Below, one piece after another: positions 28,284 through 38,682 of a stretch of 64,000 bases of DNA. Location of the stretch: the NCBI GenBank assembly GCA_963818445.1, contig CAWFSG010000007.1, forward strand, positions 62,001-126,000, read 5' to 3'. The notes below the pieces were generated by a model that searched no databases, was not told the origin of the DNA, and was given only the letters and a program-made list of their open reading frames with translations. Each line of letters starts with the position of its first letter. The stretch's first letter is position 1. Source of the stretch: Prado023 sp963818445 (lineage in GTDB: Bacteria > Actinomycetota > Actinomycetes > S36-B12 > CAIYMF01). The position numbers were made by a program, and so were the translations under genes.

Positions 28284-29718
28284 TCAGGCGCTCGTGCGCG
28301 GCTCGGGCGCGCCGTCGGTGAAGGCGTTGAGCAGCAGCGTGAGCAGGAACTCCGCGGCCTGCGGGTCGACGCCGTCGGTGGAACCGCTGGCGCCGTAGAC
28401 GGCCGCACTGCGCGGCGTCGGGCTGTCCGGGTTCCGCGCGTACTCGATGGCCGCTGCCAGGTCGGTCGCGAACGCCTCGACGACGCCGGGCTGCAGCTGC
28501 GGCCCGGTCACCGCCATGTGCAGGGCGTCCGGCAGCTGCTGGCCGTTGAACCTCCAGCCGCGGGCGACCATCGCGTCGTTGACGTGGTAGATGTTGAACT
28601 CGTCGGAGGTGAAGGAGAAGCAGAAGGTGGGGTCGCCCATGATCCGCAGCTCCGGGTGGCTGCGAACCACGTCCTGCATCTCGAAGGACGTGTCGAAGAT
28701 CCGCCTGGCGCGGTCGCGGTAGCCCTGCTTGCCGTAGTTGACCATCGCCGCCCAGGTCGCTGCGATCAGGCCACCGGAGCGGCTGCCGGCCAGTCCCGGG
28801 GAGGCGTACGCGCCGCCCTTCCAGCCGGGCTGGAGGAAGTAGTGGTGCTGACGCATCCACGAGTCCCGCCATGCCAGCACCGAGGTGCCCTTGAGCCCGT
28901 AGCCGTACTTGTGGGTATCGGCGGAGATCGAGCTGACCCCGGGCAGCCGGAAGTCGAAGAGCGGGATGTTCGGGTACCCCAGCTCCTGGCCCCACGGCAG
29001 GATGAAGCCGCCGAGGCAGGCATCGACGTGCAGGTAGGTGCCGTGCTCGACGGCGAGGTCGGAGAGCTCGGGGATGGAGTCGATCGTGCCGTAGGCGTAG
29101 TTCCCGGCGGTCCCGATGAGCATCGCGGTCTCGGGGACGGATGTGGTCGCGGACGAAGTCGATGTCGACCATCGTCGTGACCGGGTCGACCGGTGCGACG
29201 ACGACGTCGAGGCCGAAGAGGTGGGCGCCCTTGGTGAACGCCGGGTGGGCGGTCTCGGGCCAGATCATCTGCGGGCGCGCCACCCCGCGCTCCTGGGCGA
29301 TGTTCCGGTAGGCCAGCACCGAGTTCATGATGCTCTCGGTGCCGCCGAACCCGAGCACGCCGCAGGGCGTCCGGCCCGGGTCCTGCTGGGTCACGGCCTC
29401 CGCGTGGAGCATGTCCAGGGTCATGGCGATGATCTCGGACTCGAACCGGCTCATGGACGGGCACATGTCGCGCTGCAGTGCGTTGGTGTGGTTGAAGTAC
29501 CCGAAGCACTCATTGAGGAAGTCGTAGTGCTCGTGCTCCCCGTGGTAGATGCTCCCCGAGACCTTGCCGCCCTCCCACTTGGAGTCCTCCTCGGCCGACA
29601 TCTCCTGCAGCTGGGCGAGGATCGCCTCGCGGTCCATCCCCTCCTCGGGGAACTCGCGGATCACCCCGTAGCGCTCGGCGTAGGGGTACATGGCCCGGTG
29701 GATCGCTTCGAGGTCCAT
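28284..29718 (-). pseudogene. Sphingosine-1-phosphate-lyase-like PLP enzyme (frameshifted)
   Basis: Group II PLP decarboxylase fold, about 477 codons. KVSGSIYHGEHEHYDFLNE and MSRFESEIIAMTLDMLH resemble S1P lyases rather than glutamate decarboxylases. After the break come VPETAMLIGTAGNYAYGT, the cofactor Asp in HVDACLGGFILPW and the Schiff-base Lys in ISADTHKYGYGLKG. The frame changes at 29133-29142, where a G4 run (C4 on the coding strand) has one base too many; removing it gives HIRPETAML. Eukaryotic relatives split sphingoid-base phosphates into an aldehyde and phosphoethanolamine; the substrate here is unknown. Confidence 0.85.
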
Positions 29719-29756
29719 CGTTGCTCCTCTCCTGGACGTTTCCGGTGCGATGGCTG

Positions 29757-30551
29757 TCAGCCGCGCAGGGCGGCGAGGGCGTGGGCGTGCAGCTCGGCGT
29801 TGGCGGCGGCGATCACCGTGCCGCCGTTCATCGGCACCCGGCCCTCGATGTCGGTGACGACACCTCCGGCCAGCTCGATGATCGGGATCAGCGGAACGAT
29901 GTCATAGGGCATCAGGCACCCGTCGATCACGAGGTCGATCGTGCCCATCGCGACCAGCGCGAACGCGTAGCAGTCCCCGCCCCACCGCTGCAGCCGGACC
30001 TGGCCGCTCAAGGCGTGGAACCGGTCGAGGACCCCGGCCCACTCCAGCATCGTGGGATGCGTGCTGTACAGGATGGCGTCCTCGAGGGTGGCGCTGGCGC
30101 GGGTCTGCAGGCGTCGCTCGGCGCCGGCGCGCAGGAACCGCGAGCCACGGGCGGGGTCGGCGGCGAACGTCTCGTCGGTGAAGGGCTGGTGCATCACGCC
30201 GGCCACCGGCTGGCCGTCGACCACCAGCCCGAGCAGGGTCCCCCACGTGGGCATCCCGCTGATGAACGCGCGCGTTCCGTCGATCGGGTCGATGATCCAG
30301 CTGATCGGCCCCGAGCCGGTGGTGCCGCCCTCCTCCCCGATCACCTGGTGGTCCGGGAAGCGCTCGTTGATGGCGGCCCGGACGTGGGCCTCGACGCGCT
30401 TGTCGGCCTCGGTCACCGGGTCGTAGGCGACGCCGGCGAGCTTGTTGTCCACCGTCATGTCCGTGCGGAAGTAGTCCAGGGCGATCGACCCGGCGTCGCG
30501 GACGGCGGCGATCCCCACGTCGAGGACTGCAGCCAGCTCGTCGTGGTCCAT
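29757..30551 (-). CDS. Inositol monophosphatase family phosphatase (possibly HisN-like)
   Basis: 264 residues starting MDHDELAAVLDVGI. Metal and phosphate motifs: DPVTEADKRVE, IGEEGGTTG, WIIDPIDGTRAFISGMP, and the C-terminal WGGDCYAFALVAMG and MPYDIVPLIPIIELAGG. GTRAF rather than GTxNF and the absence of a long insert fit histidinol-phosphate phosphatase HisN as well as inositol monophosphatase. Its ATG overlaps the kinase stop (TGATG), so it acts with that kinase or on related phosphates. Confidence 0.85.
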   Translation of the reverse strand: MDHDELAAVLDVGIAAVRDAGSIALDYFRTDMTVDNKLAGVAYDPVTEADKRVEAHVRAAINERFPDHQVIGEEGGTTGSGPISWIIDPIDGTRAFISGMPTWGTLLGLVVDGQPVAGVMHQPFTDETFAADPARGSRFLRAGAERRLQTRASATLEDAILYSTHPTMLEWAGVLDRFHALSGQVRLQRWGGDCYAFALVAMGTIDLVIDGCLMPYDIVPLIPIIELAGGVVTDIEGRVPMNGGTVIAAANAELHAHALAALRG

Positions 30552-32135
30552 CAGGTGCCCGCTCCCTGGTTGGCGTTGAGTGCACGGTAGATCGGCTTGG
30601 TCGCCTTGAACGCCTTCACGAACTGCTCGTGGAGCACGTCGTAGGTGGCGGTGTTGCGAGGATCCGGGTCGAACTCACGGCGGGTGCGCACCTGGGCCGC
30701 TGATGTCGTCGAAGCTCAGGTCGCCGAGCCGCTCGAACGCCAGGAGTCCGGCGCCGACGGACACGGTGTAGTCGCAGTTGTCCAGCTGGTGCACGGGCGA
30801 TCCGAGGACATCGGCCATGATCTGGCACCACAGGTCCGAGCGGGCCCCGCCGCCGTAGATCGAGTAGTGGCTGAAGGTGCGCTTGGCGAACTTCTCCACG
30901 GGTCCGCGCACCCAGCGCAGGTTCTGCGACACGCCCTCGAGGACGGCGCGGGCCATGTCGCCGCGGGTCGTCCTCGTGCTGATGTTCAGGAACCCGCCGC
31001 GCATCTGGCCGTCCTCGGAGGGCGCCATCGACCCCGACAGCCAGGGCAGGAACATCAGCCCATCGCTGCCCGCCGGGATAGCCCCGGCAACACGCTGCAG
31101 GGCCTCGTACCGGTCATGGACCACGGCGTCGCTGAAGTGATCGCTGCCGTAGACGATGTTGGTCAGGAAGCGCTCCAGCGCGGCGCCGGCCATGCCGTTC
31201 TCGGCCATGACGAAGTAGGTGTCGGGCACCGGGCTGGGCATGCTCACGATGCCGTTGAACACGTGGGTGCGCTTGAAGTCGACGTGCGTGATCATGACGC
31301 TGGTCGACCCGACGGACACCGCGGCGTGCGTGCCGGTGAAGGCACCCGCGCCCACGCCGCCGGCCTGGGTGTCGTTGAGCCCGGCGATGACCTGGGTGCT
31401 CGGCAGGAGCCCGAGCTCGTCGGCGACGCCCGGCAGGAGGGTCCCGACGATGGCGTCCATCGGGACCAGCTCGGGCAGCTTCTCCCGGTCGATGAGGGAG
31501 GCGGCCACCAGGCGCGGCTCGTAGTCGGTGATGTCCAGGCGTCGGTTGTCGGTCATCAGGTACATGAAGGCCGACGCCTGGTTCGCGGTCGCCCGGCCGG
31601 TCAGGCGCATGGTGACGTAGTCCATCGGCTCCAGGAGCCATGCCGTGCGCGCGTACACGTCCGGGCGGGAGAACTTCAGGTGCCGCATGTGCGCCAGCGA
31701 CAGGCTGTCGACGATCGGCGGAATGCCGTGGACCCGCAGCCAGCGCAGCAGGTCCACGGGGTTGTCGGCGCGTCTCGGGAACCCAGCCACGCCCTGCAGG
31801 TCCTTCTTGGTTCCGCGGTGGTCCTGCCAGAGGACCATGTTGCTCGTCGGCTGGCCGTCGCGGTCCACCGGGACGATCGAGGAGTACTGGCTCGTGCAGA
31901 TGACGGCCACGATGTCCTCGCGGCCCACGCCGGAGGCGGCCAGTGCCTGGACTGCGGCGGACTTCACCGCGTCCCAGACCTGCCGGGCGTCCTGCTCGGC
32001 GATGCCCCCGGGCTGGGTGAGGGTGTCCACCGAGGCCCGGGCCGTTCCGGGCGTGCGGCCCGTGACGTCGACGACTGCGGCCTTCGGCCCGCTCGTGCCC
32101 AGGTCGATGGCCAGGACGTGGCGCTGCCGCTGCAC
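30551..32135 (-). pseudogene. FGGY-family carbohydrate kinase (frameshifted near C-terminus)
   Basis: ATP-dependent sugar or polyol kinase. The GTG start (VQRQRHVLAIDLGTSG) is preceded by GGAGGGAG. N-terminal DLGTSGPKAAVVDV, WQDHRGT, and the catalytic Asp in AGLNDTQAGGVGAG; C-terminal VSVGSTS and SIYGGGARSDLWCQIMAD. One extra base near 30694-30702 (after SFDDIS) breaks the frame; the remaining 48 residues (AQVRTRREFDPDP to RALNANQGAGT) run in the next frame to TGA 30553-30551. First gene of the operon. Substrate not predictable. Confidence 0.9.
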
Positions 32136-32255
32136 GGGTGCTCCCTCCCTGGGTCGCGGCCAGCATACGAGCACCCCCAGCACCAAGACGCGCCATGTGG
32201 CCTCGCCCTCATAGGATCGACCTCAGGGGGGCGGAGGTGGTCCGGAGGAGGGCCT
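32136..32255. promoter_or_regulatory. Divergent promoter region between kinase and MFS genes
   Basis: 120 bases between two GTG starts that face away from each other, both preceded by very strong purine-rich ribosome sites (GGAGGGAG and GGAGGAGG). A plus-strand TAGGAT at about 32212-32217 is a reasonable -10 box for the MFS gene. No clear palindromic operator was found. Confidence 0.45.
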
Positions 32256-33569
32256 GTGCAGCGGATACCTGCCCGAAGCTGGTGGGCTCTGGTGATCGTG
32301 GGGCTGGCCGGGCAGGTCGCCTGGACCATCGAGAACCTGTACCTGAACCTGTTCATCTACGACACGATCACTGACTCGCCGGGGGCGATCGCCGCGACGG
32401 TGGCGGCCAGTGCGGTTGCTGCGACTCTTGCGGCGTTCCTCGTCGGGGCGTGGAGCGACCGCGTCGGCCGGCGGCGGGTGTTCATCGCCGTCGGGTACGT
32501 CCTGTGGGGCCTGTCGACGATGGCCTTCGGACTGGTGAACCCGGAGAACGTCGGCCGCCTGGTGCCGTTCGCCGGCGCGGTCGCGGCCGCCGTCGTGGCG
32601 ATCGTGGTCGTGGACGCCGTGATGAGCTTCTTCGGCGCCGGGGCCAACGACGCGGCCTTCAACGCCTGGGTCACCGACATCACCGACGTGGACAACCGCG
32701 GCCGGGTCGAGGGCGTTCTCCAGGTGATGCCGTTGGTGTCGATGCTCCTGGTCTTCGGCGTACTCGACCCGATGACCCAGGCCGGGCAGTGGTCGGAGTT
32801 CTTCGTCCTGGTCGGATCAGTCATGGTGGGCACCGGGGTTCTGGCGTGGTTCCTCGTGGTCGACGCCCCGAGCCATGTGCGGTCCGAGGGCTCCTCGCTG
32901 CGTGCGGTGGCGGCATCCCTGCGCCCGGCCGAGGTGCGCCGGAACCCGGGCCTGATGCTCACGCTGTGCACGCTGGGGGTCGTCGGGATCTCCTCACAGG
33001 TGTTCCTGCCCTTCCTGCTGATCTACATCCAGTACGGCCTGCGCATCGAGGCCTATGCGCTGGTGCTCGCTGTCGTTCTCACCGGCTCGGCCGTGGCCGG
33101 GGTGCTCGGCGGCCGGGCGATCGACCGCGTGGGCAAGGTGCGCGCGATGATCCCGGCCCTGGGCATCTACGTGGTGGGGCTGCTGCTGATGGCAGTCGTG
33201 CACACGCTCCTGCCGCTGATCGGAGCGGGGCTGGTGCTCATGAGCGGGTTCATCCTCGTGTCGGCCACCGTGAACGCCTCCGTGCGCGACCACACTCCCG
33301 CCGACCGGGTGGGTGCGGTCCAGGGCCTTCGGATGGTGTTCTTCGTGCTGATCCCGATGGTGATCGGACCCTCGATCGGGGCCGCAGTCATCCGCGGTGC
33401 CGACCAGTACTACGAGGACCTCGGCCAGCTCAAGCAGGTCCCGACGGCCGGGATCTTCGTCGCTGCCGCGCTGGTCGGGGTGCTGGCGGCGATCCCTGCG
33501 GTCGCACTGCGCCGCGCTGATGCCGCGGCAGAGGCCGTGACCGCGTCCGACGGCGAGATCGGCGCATGA
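32256..33569 (+). CDS. MFS transporter
   Basis: 437 residues from GTG 32256 (VQRIPARSWWALVIVG) with GGAGGAGG at 32243-32250. About 12 hydrophobic helices. MFS motif A is clear between helices 2 and 3 (GAWSDRVGRRRVF) with a weaker copy in the second half (GGRAIDRVGKVRAM). WTIENLYLNLFIY in helix 1 resembles glycoside/cation symporters. Its stop overlaps the start of the GH2 gene (ATGA), suggesting that it imports the glycoside which the hydrolase splits. Confidence 0.9.
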   Translation: MQRIPARSWWALVIVGLAGQVAWTIENLYLNLFIYDTITDSPGAIAATVAASAVAATLAAFLVGAWSDRVGRRRVFIAVGYVLWGLSTMAFGLVNPENVGRLVPFAGAVAAAVVAIVVVDAVMSFFGAGANDAAFNAWVTDITDVDNRGRVEGVLQVMPLVSMLLVFGVLDPMTQAGQWSEFFVLVGSVMVGTGVLAWFLVVDAPSHVRSEGSSLRAVAASLRPAEVRRNPGLMLTLCTLGVVGISSQVFLPFLLIYIQYGLRIEAYALVLAVVLTGSAVAGVLGGRAIDRVGKVRAMIPALGIYVVGLLLMAVVHTLLPLIGAGLVLMSGFILVSATVNASVRDHTPADRVGAVQGLRMVFFVLIPMVIGPSIGAAVIRGADQYYEDLGQLKQVPTAGIFVAAALVGVLAAIPAVALRRADAAAEAVTASDGEIGA

Positions 33570-35397
33570 CGCGCGGGCAGCTGGTGCGCGGCCTGCTGAC
33601 GACCTGGGGGGAGGCCCTGGACCCCGACCATCCGCTGCCGGAGTACCCGCGTCCCCAGCTGGTGCGCTCCAGCTACCTGAACCTCAACGGCCGCTGGCAG
33701 TACGCGATCACGGCCACCGAGGACGCGCCCGAGGCGTTCGACGGCACGATCGTCGTGCCGTTCTCGCCCGAGACGCTGCTCTCGGGCGTCTCTCGGCTGG
33801 TGACCCCGGACGACGTCCTGCACTACCGGCGGACGCTGGTCGTGGCTCCCGGCTTCCTCCCCGCCCCGGGTGCCCGGGCGCTGCTGCACCTCGGTGCCGT
33901 CGACCAGTGGTGCCGCGTGGCGGTCAACGGGGAAGTCGTCGGCGAGCACCTCGGCGGGTACCTGCCGTTCACATGCGACGTCACCGACGCCCTGTGCGAC
34001 GGCGAGAACGAGCTGCGCGTGGTCGTGCGCGACCCCTCGGACACGGGACACCTGTCCCGGGGCAAGCAGCGCCTGGCCCGGGGTGGCATCTGGTACACGC
34101 CGCAGTCGGGGATCTGGCAGACGGTATGGATGGAGGCGGTGCCGGCGAGGTGGATCGAGCGGCTGGAGATCGTCCCCGACCTCGGGCCTGATCCGCGGAC
34201 AGCAGGTGCCGAGACGCTCCGGGTCGTCGTGCACGTGGCCCCGGACACAGCGGCGCCTGACGACCGGCCCCGGCCCTCCGTCGAGGTCGTCGTGATGACC
34301 GAGGGCGTTGAGGTGGCCCGCGCGACCGGTCACGCGGACGATCCCCTCGTCCTGGCGCTGCCCGGCGCGCGTCGCTGGTCGCCGGAGGATCCCTTCCTCT
34401 ACGACCTCGTGGCCCGCAGCGGCACCGACGAGGTGCGCAGCTACACCGGGATCCGCTCGTTCGGGCTCGGGGCGGATGCCGGCGGGATCCCTCGCCTGCT
34501 GCTCAATGGGGCGCCGTACTTCCATGCCGGAGTCCTCGATCAGGGCTATTGGTCGGACGGCGGGTACACCGCGCCCGCCGACGCGGCACTGATCCACGAC
34601 ATCGCCACGATGAAGCGGCTTGGCTTCACGATGCTGCGCAAGCACATCAAGGTCGAGCCACTGCGGTGGTACCACCACTGCGACCGGCTGGGCATGCTCG
34701 TGTGGCAGGACATGGTCAACGGCGGCAGCACGTACAACCCAGCCGTGATCAGCGTCCCCGCGGTGGCGTCCAGGGTTCGGGTGGACGACAAGCGGTACCG
34801 GACCTTCGCCCGCGCGGACGAGGCTGGTCGCGAGCACTGGTTGGCCGAGATGGAGGCGACGATCGCGCTGCTGGGCAATGTCGTGTCGCTGGCGATGTGG
34901 GTGCCGTTCAACGAGGGTTGGGGGCAGTTCGACGCGGCGGCCGTCTGCGACCGGGTTCGCGAGCTGGACCCGACCCGAACGGTCGACCACGCCAGCGGCT
35001 GGCATGACCAGGGTGCCGGTGACCTGACCAGCCTGCACGTCTACTTCCGGTCGTTCCGCGTGCCCCGTCGGCGCCGGGGGACATCCCAGCGCGCCCTGGC
35101 GCTCACCGAGTACGGGGGGTACTCGCTGCGCCTGCCCGAGCACTCGACCACCACGCGGGAGTTCGGCTACCGTCGCTACCCGGACGCCGGCTGCGCTGGC
35201 CCGACGCGTTCACCCGCTTGCACACCCGGCAGATCATCCCGGCCATCGGCGCTGGCCTGTCCGCGAGCGTGTACACGCAGCTGTCCGACGTCGAGGACGA
35301 GACGAACGGATTGCTCACGTACGACCGCAGGGTCGTGAAGATCGACGAGGACGTGGTGCGTGCGGTGATCTCGCAGCTGCGCCTGGGCGCGGGTTGA
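33566..35397 (+). pseudogene. GH2-family glycoside hydrolase (frameshifted near C-terminus)
   Basis: About 610 codons. Sugar-binding jelly roll (YLNLNGRWQYAI, HYRRTLVVAPGF, VAVNGEVVGEHLGGYLPF, GIWYTPQSGIWQTVWME), Ig-like domain, then the barrel with FTMLRKHIKVEP, LVWQDMVNGG, the acid/base Glu in PFNEGWGQFD and the nucleophile Glu in LTEYGGYS. No signal peptide, so it acts on imported substrate. The frame is lost at 35184-35192; the rest (LRWPDAFTRLHTRQIIPAIG to LRLGAG) ends at 35397. Likely beta-galactosidase- or glucuronidase-like. Coupled to the MFS gene. Confidence 0.9.
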
Positions 35398-35428
35398 GGC
35401 CGGTCAGCTCCTGCAGGCTGCCAACCGG

Positions 35429-36410
35429 TCAGCCCTCACCCGTCGGCAGATCCGGCGTCGCCAGCCCGACGTGCTCGCGGCCGCGGGTCCAGTGCGCGGC
35501 GTTGCGGCCGTTCGCGTACAGCCGGATCCCGGCCGGGGTGTCGCGCACGTCAACGGCGTACACGTGGGTCGCTGCCCAACCGGACCCCATCGGCGCCAGG
35601 ATCGGCTCCCCGGTCACCTCCCAGTCCAGGCCGTCGGTGCTGGTGAGCACCCGCACAGCCGAGCTCGAGGCGCGGGTCCCAGCGTCCCACCCGATCGCGT
35701 TCTGGAACGCGACCCACCCGTCGCGGACCGCCAGCACCTCCACCGCGCCGGCCCCGAGGTTCGCCCACCGGTCGGCAGGTTCCGGGCCGAGGACGGGCTC
35801 GGGTCGCACCTCGAACGGCCCGTCCGGCCCAGGTCCGTCGGCGACCCCCACGTAGGCAGGCTCGTTGAACCCGCAGTCCGGGACGTGCACCAGGCCCGCG
35901 CTGAAGTACAGCCGCCAGCGGGAGTCGGGCAACGGCACCAGGCACGGGTTGGACACCGCTTCGCCCTGCTTCGCCTCCCGGTGCCAGGGCAGTGTCGGGC
36001 GCAGCAGCACGACCGGAGCGGACCACCTGCGCAGGTCGGCGGAGGACCGTCGACTCGATCCAGGACCGCCAGGGGACGCCGAACGGGATGAAGGCGCGGG
36101 TCCGCTCGTAGAGCAACCGGTAGCGCGGGGTCGACTCCGCGCCGAGGTCCACGACCTGGGCCCGCAGGGCGTTGCGCGCGACGGTCTCCTGGCGCTTCCA
36201 CGCGATGCCGTCCTCGGAGGTGTGGTGATGGACCCCGAGCAGCGAGTGCGCCCACAGGTGCCAGCGGCCGTCCGGGGTGGCATCGGGCGGGAGGAACGTG
36301 GGATCGGCCAGGACCGGGGACGGGAACGGTGGGCCGATCAGTGGGGAACGCGGATCCCAGGACCACGTCAGCGCGGCCACCTCATCACGGGAGATCTCAG
36401 CGAGGCGCAC
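35429..36410 (-). pseudogene. Five-bladed beta-propeller glycosidase-like protein (frameshifted)
   Basis: From a GTG start: VLADPTFLPPDATPDGRWHL, HSLLGVHHHTSEDGIAW, YRLLYERTRAFIPFGVPW, then, after a break at 36040-36050, SADLRRWSAPVVLLRP, NPCLVPLPDSRWRLYFSAG, FNEPAYVGVADGPGPDGPF and ATHVYAVDVRDTPAGIRLY. Repeated DGRW or SxDGxxW blades are typical of GH43/GH117/GH130-like propellers. One extra base overall. It sits convergent to the GH2 gene and probably belongs to the same glycan-use region. Confidence 0.75.
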
Positions 36411-36451
36411 CCGTCGATTATCCGGCGGAGTGTGGCACTACGGTGCACCAC

Positions 36452-36811
36452 ATGGCATTGCCGGTCGGGACCAGGATCGTGATCGGCGCGTTCACCCTGA
36501 GCGGCGTCGCCCATATCGTGCGGCCGGATGGGTTCGCGCCGCTCATCCCGGGGCAGTTGGGTGACCCGGCGCCATGGGTCCTGGGCAGCGGCGTGGCCGA
36601 GCTGGCATGCGCGGCCGGGCTGGCCACCCGGGCTCCGTGGGCTCCCGCGGCGACCACAGCGACCCTGGCCGTCATCTGGATCGGGAACCTGCAGATGGCC
36701 ATCGATGTCCAGCGAAGCAGGCGCCCGGGTTGGCAGAAGGCCGCGGCGTGGGCGCGACTGCCGGTCCAGGTGCCGCTCATGTGGGCGGCCTGGAAGTCGC
36801 CGCGGAGCTAG
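36452..36811 (+). CDS. DoxX-like small integral membrane protein
   Basis: 119 residues, MALPVGTRIVIGAFTLSGVAH. Four hydrophobic stretches: IVIGAFTLSGVAHIV, VLGSGVAELACAAGLAT, TTATLAVIWIGNLQMAI and VQVPLMWAAWK. HIVRPDGFAPLIP and GVAELACAAGL match DoxX family patterns. Function unknown. Its TAG overlaps the TAG of the opposite-strand oxidoreductase in the four-base palindrome CTAG. Confidence 0.75.
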   Translation: MALPVGTRIVIGAFTLSGVAHIVRPDGFAPLIPGQLGDPAPWVLGSGVAELACAAGLATRAPWAPAATTATLAVIWIGNLQMAIDVQRSRRPGWQKAAAWARLPVQVPLMWAAWKSPRS

Positions 36812-38428
36812 CTCTGCACCCGTCCCGCTGCGGCCGAGGCCATCTGCGCCAGAAGGTTGCCGCCCAGCACCGTCGTTGCCGTCAGGACCCCGCCGAACAT
36901 GGCTCCGGCCACGCCGCAGCTGACGATGTCCTGGCCTGTCAGGTACAGCCCCGGGATCGGGGTCGAGGGCTGCAGGAAGTCCTGGTCGAACCGCTGCGGG
37001 GTGTGGTCGATCCCGTAGAGCTCACCGCGGCCGTACCCCGCGAAGTGCGCCGTCGTCAGCGGAGTCGAGATCTCGAAGAACGCGACCTTGCCGCGCAGCT
37101 GGGGCATCTGCTCGAACAGCGCCTGCATCATCCGCTCGGCCAGCCGGCCCTTGAACGCGTCGTACTCGGCGCCGCGGCGCTTCCACCTGCTGCCCTCCCA
37201 CTGCTCGAACCACGCATAGGGCGCAGCGGTGATCACGTCCACCGTCGAGCGGCCCGGGTGGCGGCGTTCGAAGTCCGGGTCCTTGGCGGCCGGGAACGAG
37301 ACGTAGACCATCGGCAGGGGGGCCTCGGGATCCGTGGCGCTGTCCTCGATGGTCTGCTCGTAGTCCTCGTTCGGATAGATCCAGAGGTTGTGCTTGGGCA
37401 TGTCCAGGGCCTCGGCGGTCTCCTCGAACCCCAGGTAGAGGCACAGGTGCGCCATCGACGGGGCCACCCGGGTCAGGTCCTGCAGCAGCTCCGGCACCCT
37501 CGGCGACGTCCCGCGGGAGGAGCTCGCCGAAGGTGTTGAGCACGCCCGCGTCGCTGATGACGATCGGAGCCCGGATGACGCGCCCGTCAGCGGCCATCCG
37601 CACGCCCACAGCGCGGCCCTGCTCCACCACGACCTCGGCGACCTCGGCGTTGATCAGGACCAGGCCCCCGGCCCTCTCGATGACCGGGATGATCGACGCC
37701 GCGATGACGCCGGAGCCGCCGACCGGGTAGTAGCCGCCGCGGAAGTAGTGGTGGACCAGCAGGGCGTGCATCGCGAAGCTGGATTGCGCCGGGGGCAGCC
37801 CGTAGTCGCCGAACTGGGCGGTCAGGACCGCGATCAGCCGCTGGTCGGCAGTGAGCTCCTCGAGCACGTCGCGGGTGGTGCGCTGCGCCCATCGAGTGAA
37901 GTTCCGGCGCATCATCGGCCCGGACTCCGCCTGGATCGGGCCGGGCAGTGTCTTGGCGACCTGGAACGGCAGGGAGGAGGACGCGGCCTCCTTCACGGCC
38001 TGGAAGTACCCATCGATCGCGGCCTCCTCGGCGGGGAACCGCGACACGAGCATGTCCCGCAGGTTCGCCCGCCCCTTGGGCAGGTCGTAGGCCTCGCCGC
38101 CGATGATGACCCGGTCATAGACCTCGCCCATGTCGGCCCACTCGATCCGGCCGTCGCTGATGTCGTCGAACATCGTGCGCACGGTGGAGCCGGGTGCCAC
38201 GTCGCCGATGTAGTGCACCCCGACGTCCCAGTCGTAGCCCGGGCGGTGGAACGCGTGCGTGTAGCCGCCCGGGGTGTAGTGCCGCTCGAGGACGAGCACC
38301 TTCTTCCCGCCGTGCTTGGCCAGCATGGCGGCGCTGGCAAGCCCGCCGATTCCCGATCCGATGACGATGGCGTCGTAGTCCCCGGTCACCGGATGACGCG
38401 TGTAGGACTGGGCCATCTGCCTGCTCAT
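36808..38428 (-). pseudogene. Phytoene-desaturase/CrtISO-like FAD oxidoreductase (frameshifted)
   Basis: About 540 codons; ATG (MSRQMAQSYTRHPVTG) preceded by GGGAGG. FAD dinucleotide motif YDAIVIGSGIGGLASAAMLA with LVLERHYTPGGYTHAF follows family order. GGYYPVGGSGVIAASIIPV is typical of carotenoid isomerase/retinol saturase-like proteins. The C-terminal YLTGQDIVSCGVAGAMFGG is in another frame. One extra base in the CCC at 37497-37499 breaks it; dropping it gives RDVAEVPELLQDLTR. No other carotenoid gene lies nearby, so a non-carotenoid polyene or lipid substrate is possible. Confidence 0.85.
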
Positions 38429-38682
38429 CGCATGCCTCCCAGCAGCACGTCGGGCGCACTCCGGAGAAGCTCCCCGACGTTGCCCGACCGCCCACAACGT
38501 AGCGCAGGACCAGCAGGGACTGGGTGCGGCCGGGGCGTCCAGGGCGAACTCGTGACTGGTGGTCACAGGTGGTGCGCGTGGGCGCGGTACCGGCGGATTC
38601 GAGGCTCGGCGCCGTCGCTAGACTCGCCATGGTCGCTTGCGCAACCACGCGTCGGCGTGAACTCAACACTCGGGGATCCATC

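Noticed and set aside
38552..38566. GTGAC-N5-GTCAC upstream of the amino acid binding protein as a CRP site
   Set aside because: Spacing is one base longer than the CRP/GlxR consensus; it may be another operator but the evidence is thin.
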